Of a stretch of DNA of 64,000 nucleotides, positions 1 to 10,656 are shown in pieces; the stretch's first letter is position 1, and each line of letters opens with the position of its first letter. The position numbers and the translations under genes were made by a program. The notes below the pieces were generated by a model. It did not search any database. It saw only the letters and a program-made list of their open reading frames with translations, and was not told the origin of the DNA. Source of the DNA: CAWCUU01 sp963798855 (GTDB lineage Bacteria; Gemmatimonadota; Gemmatimonadetes; Longimicrobiales; RSA9); assembly GCA_963798855.1 (NCBI GenBank), contig CAWCUU010000001.1, forward strand, positions 124,001-188,000, read 5' to 3'.

Positions 1-899
<899 letters not shown>

Positions 900-920
900 C
901 AGTTCGCGGGAGGGGGCCGG

Positions 921-2033
921 ATGTCGGGTGATTCGCTGAAGCGGACGCCGCTGTACGAGGAGCACGTCCGAGCGGGCGGCAAGATGGTGCCTTTCGCCGG
1001 CTTCGAGCTACCGGTGCAATACGCTCCGGGGATCGTCGCGGAGCACCGCGCCGTTCGATCGGCCGCGGGGCTGTTCGATGTTTCGCACATGGGTGAGTTC
1101 ATCGTGCGTGGCCCCGATGCGCTCGCGCTCGTGCAGAACGTCACGACCAACGACGCCTCGCAGCTGCAGATCGGGCAGGCGCAGTATTCGGTGATCTGTC
1201 AGGACGACGGCGGCGCGATCGACGACTGCATCGTCTACCGTTTCACGGACCACTACATGATCGTCGTGAACGCGGCCAATCACGACGTCGACTGGGAATG
1301 GATCTCGGGACACGCGGCCGCCCTCGACGTCGGGCTGAGTGATCGGTCGGACGCCACGGCGCTGCTCGCGCTGCAGGGCCCGCGAGCGCAGGAGATCCTC
1401 GCGCCGCTGACGGACGAGGTGCTCGACGACATCGCGTACTACCACTTCACCGAGGGCGAGGTGGCCGGCCGTCCGGCCGTCATCAGCCGTACCGGCTACA
1501 CGGGCGAGGACGGGTTCGAGCTGTACCTTGCGCCGGCCGATGCGGCTCACGTCTGGGCTCGGTTGCTGGACACGGGCGAGGACAAGGGGCTGATCCCTGC
1601 AGGGCTGGGCGCGCGCGACTCGCTACGACTGGAGGTCGGCTACATCCTTTACGGCAATGACCTGGACCGCGAGCACACGCCGCTCGAGGCCGGCCTCGGG
1701 TGGGTGGTGAAGCCCGCCAAGGGCGAATTCCATGGCCGCGAGGCGCTCGTCCGCCAGAAGGAGGAAGGGCTGCAGCGCCGTCTCGTCGGCTTCCGACTGC
1801 TGGAGCGCGGCTTCCCGCGCCACGGCTACGAGGTGCGCTTTCAGGGCGAGGCCGCCGGTCTCGTGACGAGCGGTGTCGTCAGCCCGATGCTGGAGGAGGG
1901 CGTCGGCCTGGCCTACGTGCCGGCGTCCGCGAAGGAGCCGGGGACTGCGGTCGAGATCGTGATCCGCGGCCGCGCCGTGCCCGCCGAGGTGGTCCGGCCG
2001 CCGTTCTACACCGACGGCTCCGTCCGCCGCTGA
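921..2033 (+). CDS. gcvT: Glycine cleavage system T protein (aminomethyltransferase)
   Basis: Takes the aminomethyl group from lipoylated H protein, releases ammonia and forms 5,10-methylene-tetrahydrofolate. The 370-residue product has the usual bacterial length. It opens with LKRTPLYEEH and GGKMVPFAGFELP, followed by FDVSHMGEF near residue 50, SRTGYTGEDGFELY near 195 and GARDSLRLE in the folate-binding half. The ATG follows a purine-rich GGGAGGGGGCCGG stretch that can serve as ribosome binding site. The other glycine cleavage genes (gcvH, gcvP) are not in this window. It sits 21 bases after argF and 6 bases before the MogA-like gene. Confidence 0.96.
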   Translation: MSGDSLKRTPLYEEHVRAGGKMVPFAGFELPVQYAPGIVAEHRAVRSAAGLFDVSHMGEFIVRGPDALALVQNVTTNDASQLQIGQAQYSVICQDDGGAIDDCIVYRFTDHYMIVVNAANHDVDWEWISGHAAALDVGLSDRSDATALLALQGPRAQEILAPLTDEVLDDIAYYHFTEGEVAGRPAVISRTGYTGEDGFELYLAPADAAHVWARLLDTGEDKGLIPAGLGARDSLRLEVGYILYGNDLDREHTPLEAGLGWVVKPAKGEFHGREALVRQKEEGLQRRLVGFRLLERGFPRHGYEVRFQGEAAGLVTSGVVSPMLEEGVGLAYVPASAKEPGTAVEIVIRGRAVPAEVVRPPFYTDGSVRR

Positions 2034-2039
2034 TCGGCC

Positions 2040-2543
2040 GTGGACCCGATCGGACTCGCGATTCTCACGGTCTCCGACGGGGTCGCCGCCGGAGAGCGGG
2101 AGGACCACAGCGGTGCGACGATCGTCGCGTGGGCGGAGCACGCCGGACATCGCGTCGTAGCCACCGCGTGCGTGCCAGACGCGACGGAGCGAATCGCGCC
2201 CCTGCTCGCGGGATGGGCGGATGGAGGGGAGGCGGACGTGATCCTCACGACCGGCGGAACCGGCCTGACGGCGCGCGACGTGACCCCCGAAGCGACACGC
2301 ACGATCCTCGATCGGCACGCGCCGGGAATCGCCGAGGCGCTGCGCTCCGCGGGCCGGGCAGCCACTCCCTACGCCGCGCTTTCCCGGGGTGTGGCCGGCA
2401 CGCGCGGTCGCTGTCTGATCGTGAACCTTCCCGGTAGCGAATCCGGCGTGCGCGATGGCCTTGCCGCTCTCGCTCCGCTGATCGCCCACGCAGTGCAGCT
2501 TCTGCGCGGCCGCGAGACTTCCCGTCATGAGCCCGATGGCTGA
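2040..2543 (+). CDS. mog: MogA/MoaB-family molybdopterin adenylyltransferase
   Basis: Members adenylylate molybdopterin before molybdenum insertion, or have an unclear role in MoaB paralogues. The 167-residue single-domain protein shows LTVSDG near the start, then TTGGTGLTARDVTPEAT and a C-terminal NLPGS, all typical of the molybdopterin-binding fold. It starts with GTG 6 bases after gcvT, and its last 17 bases overlap the next gene. No other molybdenum cofactor gene is nearby, so Mog against MoaB cannot be decided here; the family is secure, the exact name is not. Confidence 0.85.
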   Translation: MDPIGLAILTVSDGVAAGEREDHSGATIVAWAEHAGHRVVATACVPDATERIAPLLAGWADGGEADVILTTGGTGLTARDVTPEATRTILDRHAPGIAEALRSAGRAATPYAALSRGVAGTRGRCLIVNLPGSESGVRDGLAALAPLIAHAVQLLRGRETSRHEPDG

Positions 2544-4101
2544 AACGGTCCTGATCTCCACGCACGATGTGGAGAGCGCCGTAAAGCTTCGGGACGCCTT
2601 CGTCGACCACGGCCTGCGCGTCGAGCTGGTCACACCGGCGGAGAAGCTGGCGGACTTCCAGGAACCGGTACTGCTCGTGATCACCGGCGGCCTCGAGGAG
2701 AAGCGCGCCCGGCGGTTGCTGCGCGAGGCCACCGCGCTCGACCTTCCCTCGATCGGTCTCGCGGACAGCGCTCAGCAGGCGCGCCCGGAGAACTGTCGAC
2801 GGCTCGGTCTCGTCGAGTGCCTGCCGAAGCCGGCCGACCCCGCCGAGGTCGCGCTTCTCGGCCGCCGCCTCATCGAGCGGAGCCGTCTGCGCGAGGTGAC
2901 CGGGATCATCGGCGAGACCGAGGTGATGCGCGAAGTGCTGGAGCGCGTCGTCCAGATCGCGCCGGTCAACGCGACCGTGATGATCACCGGCGAGAGCGGG
3001 ACCGGAAAGGAGCTCGTCGCACGCGGAATCCACGCGCTCTCGCCGCGACGGTCGGGCCGATTCATCGCCGCGAACGTGGCGGCGCTGCCCGAGACGTTGC
3101 TCGAATCCGAGCTGTTCGGTCACGAGAAGGGCTCCTTCACCGGTGCGATCGGCCAGCGCAAGGGACTGTTCGAGCTCGCGGACGGGGGCACGCTGTTCCT
3201 CGACGAGATCGGGGAGATGCCGCTCGCCACGCAGACCAAGCTCCTGCGCGTCCTCGAGGACCGGAGCTTCATGCGTGTCGGGGGTGAACAGCCGATCCGG
3301 GTGGATGTGCGCGTCGTCGCCGCGACGAACCGGGACCTGCGGCAGCTCGTCGAGCTCGGCGAATTCCGGCGCGACCTCTACTACCGGCTGAACGTGCTCG
3401 AGGTCAGGTTGCCTCCGCTCCGCCAGCGGCGCGAGGACATCCCGCGGCTCATCGACGCGTTCGTGCAGCAGTCCAGCCGGCAGCACGATCGGCCCCGGAT
3501 CGCGTTCTCGCCCGAGGCCGCCCGCATCCTGATCGAATACGATTGGCCCGGCAACGTGCGCGAGCTGCGTAACGCGATCGAATCCATGGTCGTGCTCTCC
3601 GGCTCGGCCGTGCTGGGACCCGAGGCCCTCCCAGACTACATTCGCAGCGGCTCGCGTCAGCCCGCGCTCCTGCCGGCGCCGGTGCCGAAGCGGGAGCGCG
3701 GCGCGGCCTCGGCTCCCGAGCTCGAGTTCATCTTCCGGACGCTGCTTCAGATGCGGCTCGACGTCGACGACATTCGTCGCGAGTTCGAGGAGTACCGCCG
3801 CTCTCACCCCGGGGCCGCGGGGCTGGCGCTCCCGTATACGCCCCCCCAGCTGCCGCAGGGCCTCCGCGCAGGCCAGCCGATCGAAGAGGCGGAGTTCGCC
3901 AACGGCGATGAGGAGGAGGACACAGGCGATGAAGGAGTCGTCGTCTTCCGGCCTGGAAAGACGATGGAGGAGCTGGAGCGGGAGGCGATCGTAGCCGCGC
4001 TCGGTGAGGTCGGCGGCAACCGCAGGCGGGCGGCCGAGATGCTCGGGATCGGCGAGCGGACGCTCTACCGCAAGATCAAGGAGTACGACATCGAGGCCTG
4101 A
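2527..4101 (+). CDS. NtrC-like sigma-54 enhancer-binding protein with degenerate receiver
   Basis: An AAA+ activator that would remodel sigma-54 RNA polymerase from upstream sites. Residues 5-120 look like a response-regulator receiver, but the phospho-acceptor Asp is replaced in LLVITGG and the acidic pair after beta-1 reads STHD; the conserved Lys (LPKPADP) remains. The AAA+ domain (about 130-365) has Walker A GESGTGKE (about 156), the sigma-54 contact loop GSFTGA (about 203, usually GAFTGA), Walker B LFLDEIGEM and the R-finger region. A long acidic linker leads to a Fis-type helix-turn-helix ending RRAAEMLGIGERTLYRKIKEY. With no phosphosite it is probably regulated by other means. The start could also be the ATG at 2536. 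Confidence 0.92.
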   Translation: MSPMAETVLISTHDVESAVKLRDAFVDHGLRVELVTPAEKLADFQEPVLLVITGGLEEKRARRLLREATALDLPSIGLADSAQQARPENCRRLGLVECLPKPADPAEVALLGRRLIERSRLREVTGIIGETEVMREVLERVVQIAPVNATVMITGESGTGKELVARGIHALSPRRSGRFIAANVAALPETLLESELFGHEKGSFTGAIGQRKGLFELADGGTLFLDEIGEMPLATQTKLLRVLEDRSFMRVGGEQPIRVDVRVVAATNRDLRQLVELGEFRRDLYYRLNVLEVRLPPLRQRREDIPRLIDAFVQQSSRQHDRPRIAFSPEAARILIEYDWPGNVRELRNAIESMVVLSGSAVLGPEALPDYIRSGSRQPALLPAPVPKRERGAASAPELEFIFRTLLQMRLDVDDIRREFEEYRRSHPGAAGLALPYTPPQLPQGLRAGQPIEEAEFANGDEEEDTGDEGVVVFRPGKTMEELEREAIVAALGEVGGNRRRAAEMLGIGERTLYRKIKEYDIEA

Positions 4102-4802
4102 CCCGTCGATCCCGATCGCGAGCGCACCCGCGCTCGCTCGGCCTGCAGGGCGGGGATGATCCGGGCCCACGCGTCACCGCTCTCGCCGGCGTAGAGCACC
4201 GACAGAGGAGCATCGTAATCGAGCGGCCCGCGGAACACGTATACAGCGCTCTCCACCTTCCGCTGCTCGAGCTGTTGTCGGCCCCACCCCGCCGTGAGCG
4301 GAATCACTCCCGCGCCGCGGTAGACGCGCCCCTGCTGCTCGATCTGCAGATCCTCGGGCTGGAAGACCGCGCCGGTCGAGTAGCTGAAGACCGACACCAG
4401 CCACAGCTCGGCGTCCTCTCCGCCGACCGCGCTGCCGCGATCCGACGCCTGCGCCTGAAGCGCATGCAGCCGCGCATAGGTGTCGGGCGCGGCGAGGCGG
4501 ATCACCGATTCGCTGAGCGGCGTCGCCTTCAGCAGCAAGGCGTCGGAGCGTAGCTCGACCGTGAACTCGTCCTGGTGCAGCGTGCCGAGGCCGGCCGCTA
4601 CGATGCCGCTCTGCGCCGACGCTCCTGCGGGCGTGCTCGGAGCGGGCGAGTCGGGGTGCGCTGCCGGCGCACAGGCGACCAGAGCCGTCGCGCCGGCGAG
4701 CGCGGCCGCGATCCACCCGACCATCACCGCGCGTACGCGGCGCTGAGCCGGGCGCGCCACTCGCCGCCGCGACGTCGGTCCGCCTGCGCCGGAGCGGCTC
4801 AT
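4065..4802 (-). CDS. Hypothetical lipoprotein
   Basis: I do not recognise a family. The first 26 residues are Arg-rich, then comes a hydrophobic stretch (VMVGWIAAALAGATALVAC) ending in a plausible lipobox Cys and a Pro/Ala/Ser-rich tether; the export signal may begin at Met27. The rest (about 190 residues) looks like a soluble beta-rich domain. Its ATG overlaps the ysxC stop (ATGA), making it the last gene of the tig-clpP-clpX-ysxC run. Its 3' end overlaps the convergent sigma-54 activator by 37 bases. Envelope location is inferred from the lipobox only. Confidence 0.6.
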   Translation of the reverse strand: MSRSGAGGPTSRRRVARPAQRRVRAVMVGWIAAALAGATALVACAPAAHPDSPAPSTPAGASAQSGIVAAGLGTLHQDEFTVELRSDALLLKATPLSESVIRLAAPDTYARLHALQAQASDRGSAVGGEDAELWLVSVFSYSTGAVFQPEDLQIEQQGRVYRGAGVIPLTAGWGRQQLEQRKVESAVYVFRGPLDYDAPLSVLYAGESGDAWARIIPALQAERARVRSRSGSTGQASMSYSLILR

Positions 4803-5419
4803 CCGGCCCCCGACGAGAGCAGTCCCGCGAGCGCGCCCAGCAGCTCGGCGCGGCCTTCGCCGCTCACGGCCGAGAACGGCAGGACCTGCTCCGGATCGAC
4901 CTGCAGTGTGCGCACGGTGTCGCTCACGCGCCGGGCTCGCTCCGCCCGCTTCAGCTTGTCCATCTTCGTCAGCACCAGAAGGGTGGGTCGACCGAGAGCG
5001 GCCAGAAACTCGACCATCCGGCGATCCTCGGCCGTAGGCTCGTGACGTGCGTCGAGGATCTGTACGACCCCGCGTAGCTCTGCCGTACCTTGCAGGTACG
5101 ACTCGATGAGCGGCTTCCAGGCGCGACGGATGGTCTCGGGCACCTTCGCGAAGCCGTAGCCGGGCAGATCCACCAGGAAGAAGTCGCGATCGCCGCGGCC
5201 GAGCGACGCCCTGACGCGGTAGAAGTTGATCTCCTGTGTCTTTCCGGGGCGTCCCGAGACGCGCGCTACCGGCCTCCTCGTGCGGCCGAGGAGCCGGTTG
5301 ATCAGGCTCGACTTGCCGACGTTCGATCGACCCGAGAACGCCACCTGCGCAAGCGACCCCGGAGGCGGTGCCCCCGGGGTCGCGATCGCGCCGGCGAATT
5401 CGACTTCCTTGATCGTCAC
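4799..5419 (-). CDS. ysxC: Ribosome-biogenesis GTP-binding protein YsxC/EngB
   Basis: A TrmE-Era-type GTPase needed for late assembly of the large ribosomal subunit. The 206-residue protein is of normal length. GTPase boxes are in order: G1 GRSNVGKSS (near residue 30), G2 region GRPGKTQ, G3 DLPGYGFA, and G4 TKMDK. It starts 7 bases after clpX and its stop overlaps the start of the small lipoprotein gene, so it is likely co-transcribed with the protease genes. Confidence 0.96.
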   Translation of the reverse strand: MTIKEVEFAGAIATPGAPPPGSLAQVAFSGRSNVGKSSLINRLLGRTRRPVARVSGRPGKTQEINFYRVRASLGRGDRDFFLVDLPGYGFAKVPETIRRAWKPLIESYLQGTAELRGVVQILDARHEPTAEDRRMVEFLAALGRPTLLVLTKMDKLKRAERARRVSDTVRTLQVDPEQVLPFSAVSGEGRAELLGALAGLLSSGAG

Positions 5420-5426
5420 CGCGCCG

Positions 5427-6659
<1,233 letters not shown>

Positions 6660-6718
6660 GACGCTCTCTGGGCCGAGGAATGATTGCCCGCCGCCCCTCG
6701 GGCGGTGGGAACCCGCTA

Positions 6719-7351
6719 CTACAGCGTCGAGTGCTGGCCGTTCCCGGCGGCTTCGACGATTTCGCCCTTGTGGGCGATGACCTGATCGATCAGGCCGTAC
6801 TCCTTCGCCTCGACAGGACTCATGAATCGGTCCCGGTCCACGTCCTCCGCGATCCGATCCGGCGTTTGGTTCGTGTGCCGCGCCAGGATCTCGTTGAGTC
6901 GCTCCCGCGCGTAGAGGATCTCGCGGGCCTGAATCTCGATGTCGGCCGCCGTGCCCTGGCTTCCGCCCGACGGCTGGTGGATCATGATCCTCGAGTTCGG
7001 CAGCGCGCTGCGTCGGCCTTCGGCGCCTGCAGCGAGCAGAACCGCACCCATCGAGGCTGCCATCCCCATGCAGATCGTGGAGACGGGCGCGCGCAGATAC
7101 TGCATCGTGTCGTAGATCGCCAGCCCCGCGTAAATCTGGCCGCCCGGCGAGTTTATGTAGAGATAGATGTCCTTCTCGGGGTTGTCGGCCTCAAGGAACA
7201 GTAACTGCGCAATGATGATGTTCGCCACGTTGTCGTCGATCGGCGTGCCGAGGAACACGATCCGGTCCATCAGCAGCCGGCTGAAAATGTCGTAGCTGCG
7301 CTCGCCGCGGCTCGACCTCTCGATGACGTAGGGCGGGTAAATCGTTGGCAT
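6719..7351 (-). CDS. clpP: ATP-dependent Clp protease proteolytic subunit ClpP
   Basis: Serine protease that forms the tetradecameric chamber of ClpXP. The 210-residue sequence has the catalytic Ser in GMAASMGA, His in RIMIHQPSGG, and the Asp in the C-terminal half, close to VEAKEYGLIDQVI. It begins with MPTIYPPYVIERSSRGERSY, typical of a short propeptide. Its ATG shares one base with the stop of tig (TAATG), indicating translational coupling. Confidence 0.98.
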   Translation of the reverse strand: MPTIYPPYVIERSSRGERSYDIFSRLLMDRIVFLGTPIDDNVANIIIAQLLFLEADNPEKDIYLYINSPGGQIYAGLAIYDTMQYLRAPVSTICMGMAASMGAVLLAAGAEGRRSALPNSRIMIHQPSGGSQGTAADIEIQAREILYARERLNEILARHTNQTPDRIAEDVDRDRFMSPVEAKEYGLIDQVIAHKGEIVEAAGNGQHSTL

Positions 7352-8673
7352 TATTTCTTCGTCTTTCTCTTCGCCTTGCCCTTTGCTTCAGCCGCGGAGC
7401 CCGGCGCCGTTTCCGTGATCTCGGACTGCGATTTCAGGTATTCGAAGACCTTGTCCTCGAGAAGGTCGTTCTCGATCCGTTCCAGCCGACCGCTGCGCTG
7501 GAGCTGACTCCACACCTCCGCGACGGGGCGACCGCTCCGCTCGGCGACCTGCTCCACCCGTGCATCCACCTCCTCCTCGGAAGGCCGAAGGCCGTGCATC
7601 TCGGCGACCCGCTCCACCACCATCGATCGACGCAGCGCCCGCTCGGCGGCCGGCCGCGCCGCCTCCAGAAGCTCCGCCCTGCGCTCGGCCGGGATCTTCT
7701 GCTCGCCGCCGAACAGCTGCTCGACGTACCGGGCGATCATCGACTCCGGCACGTCGAAGGCGTTCGCCTCGATCACCTGGTCCAGCAGCCGGCGCCGGAC
7801 CTCAGACTCCGCCTCCGAGTCGGACTCCCGCTGCAAGTCTTCACGGATCCGGTCCCGCAGCTGCTGCAGCGATTCGAAATCTCCGAGTCCGCGCGCGAAG
7901 TCGTCGTCGACCTCCGCCAGATCCGGCCGCTCGAGCTCGAGCAGCTCGACCTGCACGCGCTGTTCCTCCGGCTCCGCGCCCTCGCTCTCGTCGGCCGGAA
8001 CCGAGATGACGAACTCGCCGGACATACCAACCTCGAGGGTCTGGATCGCGGCCTCGACATCGGCGATCGCCTGCCCCTGTCCCAGCACGATCTGGTACCG
8101 ACGCGGCTTCGCCGTCTCGACCGCTTCGTCCTCCTTCAGCGGCGTGATCTGAACGGCGACGCGGTCACCGGACGCAGGCCGACCTTCCTCGAGCTTCCGC
8201 CACTCCGCCTGCTCGGTGCGCAGCCGTTCCACCACCTGGTCGACCTGCTCCTCGCCGACCGCGGCAGGCGCCCGCTGCACGACGAAGCCGCCGAGGCGGC
8301 CCAGCTCGATCTGCGGCTTGACCTCGAAGTGGACGTCGAAGGTGAGGTCGGCGCCGGGCGAGTAGTCTACCCGGTCGACGTGTCCCTGCGAGATCGGCTC
8401 GAACCCCTTCTCGCTCAGCGCCTGGCGGTACGCCGCGTCCACCAGCCGCTCGACCGTCTCGCTCTGGATCGCGTCGCCGAACTGCCGCTGCAGCACGCTC
8501 GCCGGCACCCGCCCCTGACGGAAGCCGGGAAGGCGCGCACGCTTGCGGATGCGCTGCACCACGGTATCCCGCTCCCGCTGGACGCGGTCCGCCGGAACGG
8601 TGATGGTGAGGCGCCGGCCCCAACCCTCGGGCTCGGCGACATCGATCTTCAGGTCCAGTGTGTCGGAGGCCAT
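7351..8673 (-). CDS. tig: Trigger factor, ribosome-associated chaperone
   Basis: Binds the ribosomal exit tunnel and folds nascent chains; also a peptidyl-prolyl isomerase. The 440-residue protein has the three usual parts: an N-terminal ribosome-binding domain carrying the signature loop as GFRQGRVP (near residue 50), a central FKBP-like domain, and a long helical, Glu/Arg-rich C-terminal arm. The tail ends in a Lys-rich run (KGKAKRKTKK). It lies 25 bases after tRNA-Leu on the same strand, so the tRNA promoter may also drive tig-clpP-clpX-ysxC. Confidence 0.96.
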   Translation of the reverse strand: MASDTLDLKIDVAEPEGWGRRLTITVPADRVQRERDTVVQRIRKRARLPGFRQGRVPASVLQRQFGDAIQSETVERLVDAAYRQALSEKGFEPISQGHVDRVDYSPGADLTFDVHFEVKPQIELGRLGGFVVQRAPAAVGEEQVDQVVERLRTEQAEWRKLEEGRPASGDRVAVQITPLKEDEAVETAKPRRYQIVLGQGQAIADVEAAIQTLEVGMSGEFVISVPADESEGAEPEEQRVQVELLELERPDLAEVDDDFARGLGDFESLQQLRDRIREDLQRESDSEAESEVRRRLLDQVIEANAFDVPESMIARYVEQLFGGEQKIPAERRAELLEAARPAAERALRRSMVVERVAEMHGLRPSEEEVDARVEQVAERSGRPVAEVWSQLQRSGRLERIENDLLEDKVFEYLKSQSEITETAPGSAAEAKGKAKRKTKK

Positions 8674-8698
8674 TCGTGCCTGGAAATCAGTCCGGTCA

Positions 8699-8780
8699 TG
8701 CGAAAGGGGGGACTCGAACCCCCACGGGCATGCCCACGAGATCCTAAATCTCGCGCGTCTACCGGTTCCGCCACTTTCGC
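8699..8780 (-). tRNA. tRNA-Leu, anticodon UAG
   Basis: The minus strand folds as a class II tRNA: the acceptor stem GCGAAAG pairs with CTTTCGC, the anticodon stem CGAGA/TCTCG encloses the loop TTTAGGA (anticodon TAG), there is a variable arm, and the T arm contains GGTTCGAGTCC. The discriminator base is A, as required for leucyl-tRNA synthetase. CCA is not encoded. The gene is 82 nt and begins about 7 bases after the predicted transcription start. Confidence 0.95.
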
Positions 8781-8793
8781 TCGGGGGAACCGA

Positions 8794-8822
8794 AATCTAA
8801 CCGCGCGGGGGCGGCCGATCAA
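8794..8822 (-). promoter_or_regulatory. Sigma-70-type promoter for tRNA-Leu and the tig-clpPX run
   Basis: On the minus strand TTGATC (8817-8822) and TAGATT (8794-8799) are separated by exactly 17 bases. The predicted start near 8787 leaves only a few bases before the tRNA. The -10 context GCGGTTAGATT also occurs at the first candidate promoter upstream of the 23S rRNA gene. Confidence 0.6.
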
Positions 8823-8883
8823 CCGAAAAGCGCGCGCTCGGGCGGGGGCTCGGAGCGGCCGGATGTGGCGTCGCGACGCCAAC

Positions 8884-10419
8884 CTACGGCACCCGGACGT
8901 TGACGATCAGCATGTCGCCTTCGGGCCGCTGCAGGAGGAGGGAGACGACCTTGCCCGAGCGCAGGCCCTTCAGGCGCGTCTGGGCGTCATTTGCGGAGCG
9001 GACCTGCTCCCGGTCGATCGACACGATGCGGTATCCGGGAACGAGGCTGTTGCGATCCGCGGCGCTGCCCGGCTGAACGCCCGTGATCAGCGCGCCGCCC
9101 GGCCGGCGGTAGCCCAGGCGGCGGGCTAGCTGGGGCGTGAGCTCGCCAATGCGGATGCCTAGGGTCGGCTGCGGGTGCTCGGGCTCGCGCTCCCCCGTCG
9201 GACGCTGCGAGAACGGCGCCTGCGCAAGCTCGACCGTGAAGTGGCGGGCATCCCCGAAACGGACGACGCCCAGCTCCGTCTTCTCGCCGGGATGGTGCTG
9301 TGCCACCAGCCTCTGGAGCTGACCCACGCGGTCCACCCGCTGGTCGTCGACCGCGACGATCACGTCATGGCGCTGCAGCCCGGCCGAGCGTGCGGGGGAA
9401 TCGTCCCCCGTGAAGTCCTGGACCAGCACGCCCGCGATGGTGGGCAGGTGGTAGACCTCCGCGTCCTCCGGCGTGATGTCTCGGATCCGGACGCCGAGCA
9501 CCGGGCGGTGCACCGCGCCGTAGCGGATCAGATCCCTCATCACGCGGCGGGCGAGGTTGATCGGGATCGCGAAGCCGTAGCCCTCGTAGAAGCCGGTCTC
9601 GCTCGCTATCGCCGTGTTCACACCGATGACCTCACCACGCAGATTCACCAGCGGCCCCCCCGAGTTGCCGGGGTTGATCACCGCGTCCGTCTGGATGAAA
9701 TCCTCGATCGCGTAGCTCGCTGCAGGGTCCCGATCCTCGAGCAGCTCCTGGTTCAGGATGTCGAGTGGGCGCCCCTTCGCGCTGATGATGCCGCTCGTGA
9801 CCGTGAAGTCGAGGGTGCTGGCGGCGCCGAAGCCGGGATTCCCGACGGTCAGCACCCATTCCCCGACACGCGTGTGCTCGGAGTCTCCGAGCCGGGCGGC
9901 GGTCAGCCCCTTCGCCGGAATGCGGATCACGGCGACGTCGGTCGTCGGATCGGTGCCGACGAGCTCGGCCTCGAAAACCCGCTTGTCGAAGAGCGTCACG
10001 GTGATGCGCTCGGCGGCCGCCACGACGTGGTTGTTCGTGAGGATGTAGCCGTCGCCGTCCACGACAATGCCGGTACCACCCGAGATCTCCGGGATGCTCT
10101 GGTGAACGGAGTCGTCGGGCGGCGAGCCGAAGAGCTCATGCGGGCCGACGCCCCGGCGGGAGGCGAGGGAGATCGGGCGTTCGGTCTGGATTCGCACGAC
10201 GGCGGGGGTCACCGCCTCCGACATGGCGATGAAGGCCTGGCTCAATTCCGCCACCGGGCGGACGTCCTGCAGACGCGGGACCGGTGTCTGACCCGCGGCC
10301 GAGAGGGTGTCCGGCCCCGGGTGCAGCCGGACGGCCGTGGCGAAGCCCACGCCCGCGGCGAAGGCGACAATGAGAAGGGCGCCACCGAGGACACCCCGCT
10401 TGCGAAACCGATCGGACAT
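8884..10419 (-). CDS. htrA: HtrA/DegP-family periplasmic serine protease with two PDZ domains
   Basis: Envelope quality-control protease/chaperone. I start at the ATG at 10419 (511 residues) because it directly precedes a signal-anchor: MSDRFRKRG followed by a hydrophobic stretch to about residue 30. The trypsin-like domain has the catalytic triad His131 (LTNNHVV), Asp near 161 (TTDVAVI) and Ser253 (NPGNSGGP). Two PDZ domains follow, about 290-380 and 420-505. The frame is open further upstream, but that extension is low-complexity and lacks a leader. No Shine-Dalgarno is obvious. It is transcribed in the same direction as dnaK but separated by about 240 bases. Confidence 0.94.
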   Translation of the reverse strand: MSDRFRKRGVLGGALLIVAFAAGVGFATAVRLHPGPDTLSAAGQTPVPRLQDVRPVAELSQAFIAMSEAVTPAVVRIQTERPISLASRRGVGPHELFGSPPDDSVHQSIPEISGGTGIVVDGDGYILTNNHVVAAAERITVTLFDKRVFEAELVGTDPTTDVAVIRIPAKGLTAARLGDSEHTRVGEWVLTVGNPGFGAASTLDFTVTSGIISAKGRPLDILNQELLEDRDPAASYAIEDFIQTDAVINPGNSGGPLVNLRGEVIGVNTAIASETGFYEGYGFAIPINLARRVMRDLIRYGAVHRPVLGVRIRDITPEDAEVYHLPTIAGVLVQDFTGDDSPARSAGLQRHDVIVAVDDQRVDRVGQLQRLVAQHHPGEKTELGVVRFGDARHFTVELAQAPFSQRPTGEREPEHPQPTLGIRIGELTPQLARRLGYRRPGGALITGVQPGSAADRNSLVPGYRIVSIDREQVRSANDAQTRLKGLRSGKVVSLLLQRPEGDMLIVNVRVP

Positions 10420-10451
10420 GGCGGCTCGTCTGGAAGGGATCCGGAAGGTTG

Positions 10452-10480
10452 AATCTAGCCAGAGGGAGCGGCGAGGTACA
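10452..10480 (-). promoter_or_regulatory. Possible promoter for htrA
   Basis: The minus strand has a good -10, TAGATT (10452-10457), 33 bases before the chosen htrA start. The hexamer 17 bases upstream, TGTACC, is a poor -35 (3 of 6). The same TAGATT -10 appears at the tRNA-Leu promoter. Confidence 0.35.
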
Positions 10481-10493
10481 GGCGGGCTTCGCA

Positions 10494-10525
10494 GGGCGAG
10501 GGCTAGGGCGAGGGGCCGGGGGGGG
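10494..10525 (+). repeat. G-run motif able to form a G-quadruplex, htrA-dnaK intergenic region
   Basis: Five runs of three or more G lie within 32 bases, separated by CGA, CTA, CGA and CC, ending in a run of eight G. The GGGCTAGGGCGAGGGG core resembles the G-rich arm between atpB and atpE near 29115. It lies upstream of htrA, just behind the promoter candidate. The rest of the 10420-10656 gap holds a small inverted pair (CGAGCC/GGCTCG) just after dnaK and nothing else I can name. Confidence 0.6.
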
Positions 10526-10656
10526 CGCGCGAGCGAGGTGCTCACCGACCCCCCAGCGCCGCCGGGCGAATCACGCGCCGAACGGCGCTCCAGCTTGCGG
10601 ACCCTCGACTTCGGGCTCTGAACTCTCGAGCCCAGGCTCGTCGACTCTCGACTCTC

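Noticed and set aside
2245..4170. A 641-codon open frame opposite the sigma-54 activator
   Set aside because: Low-complexity shadow; the plus strand has complete AAA+ motifs.
8649..8882. A 77-residue frame over tRNA-Leu
   Set aside because: It is the tRNA read as protein; the cloverleaf and promoter explain the sequence.
7345..9129. A 594-codon open frame opposite tig and the tRNA
   Set aside because: It crosses a tRNA gene and has no recognisable domain; the antisense strand encodes tig.
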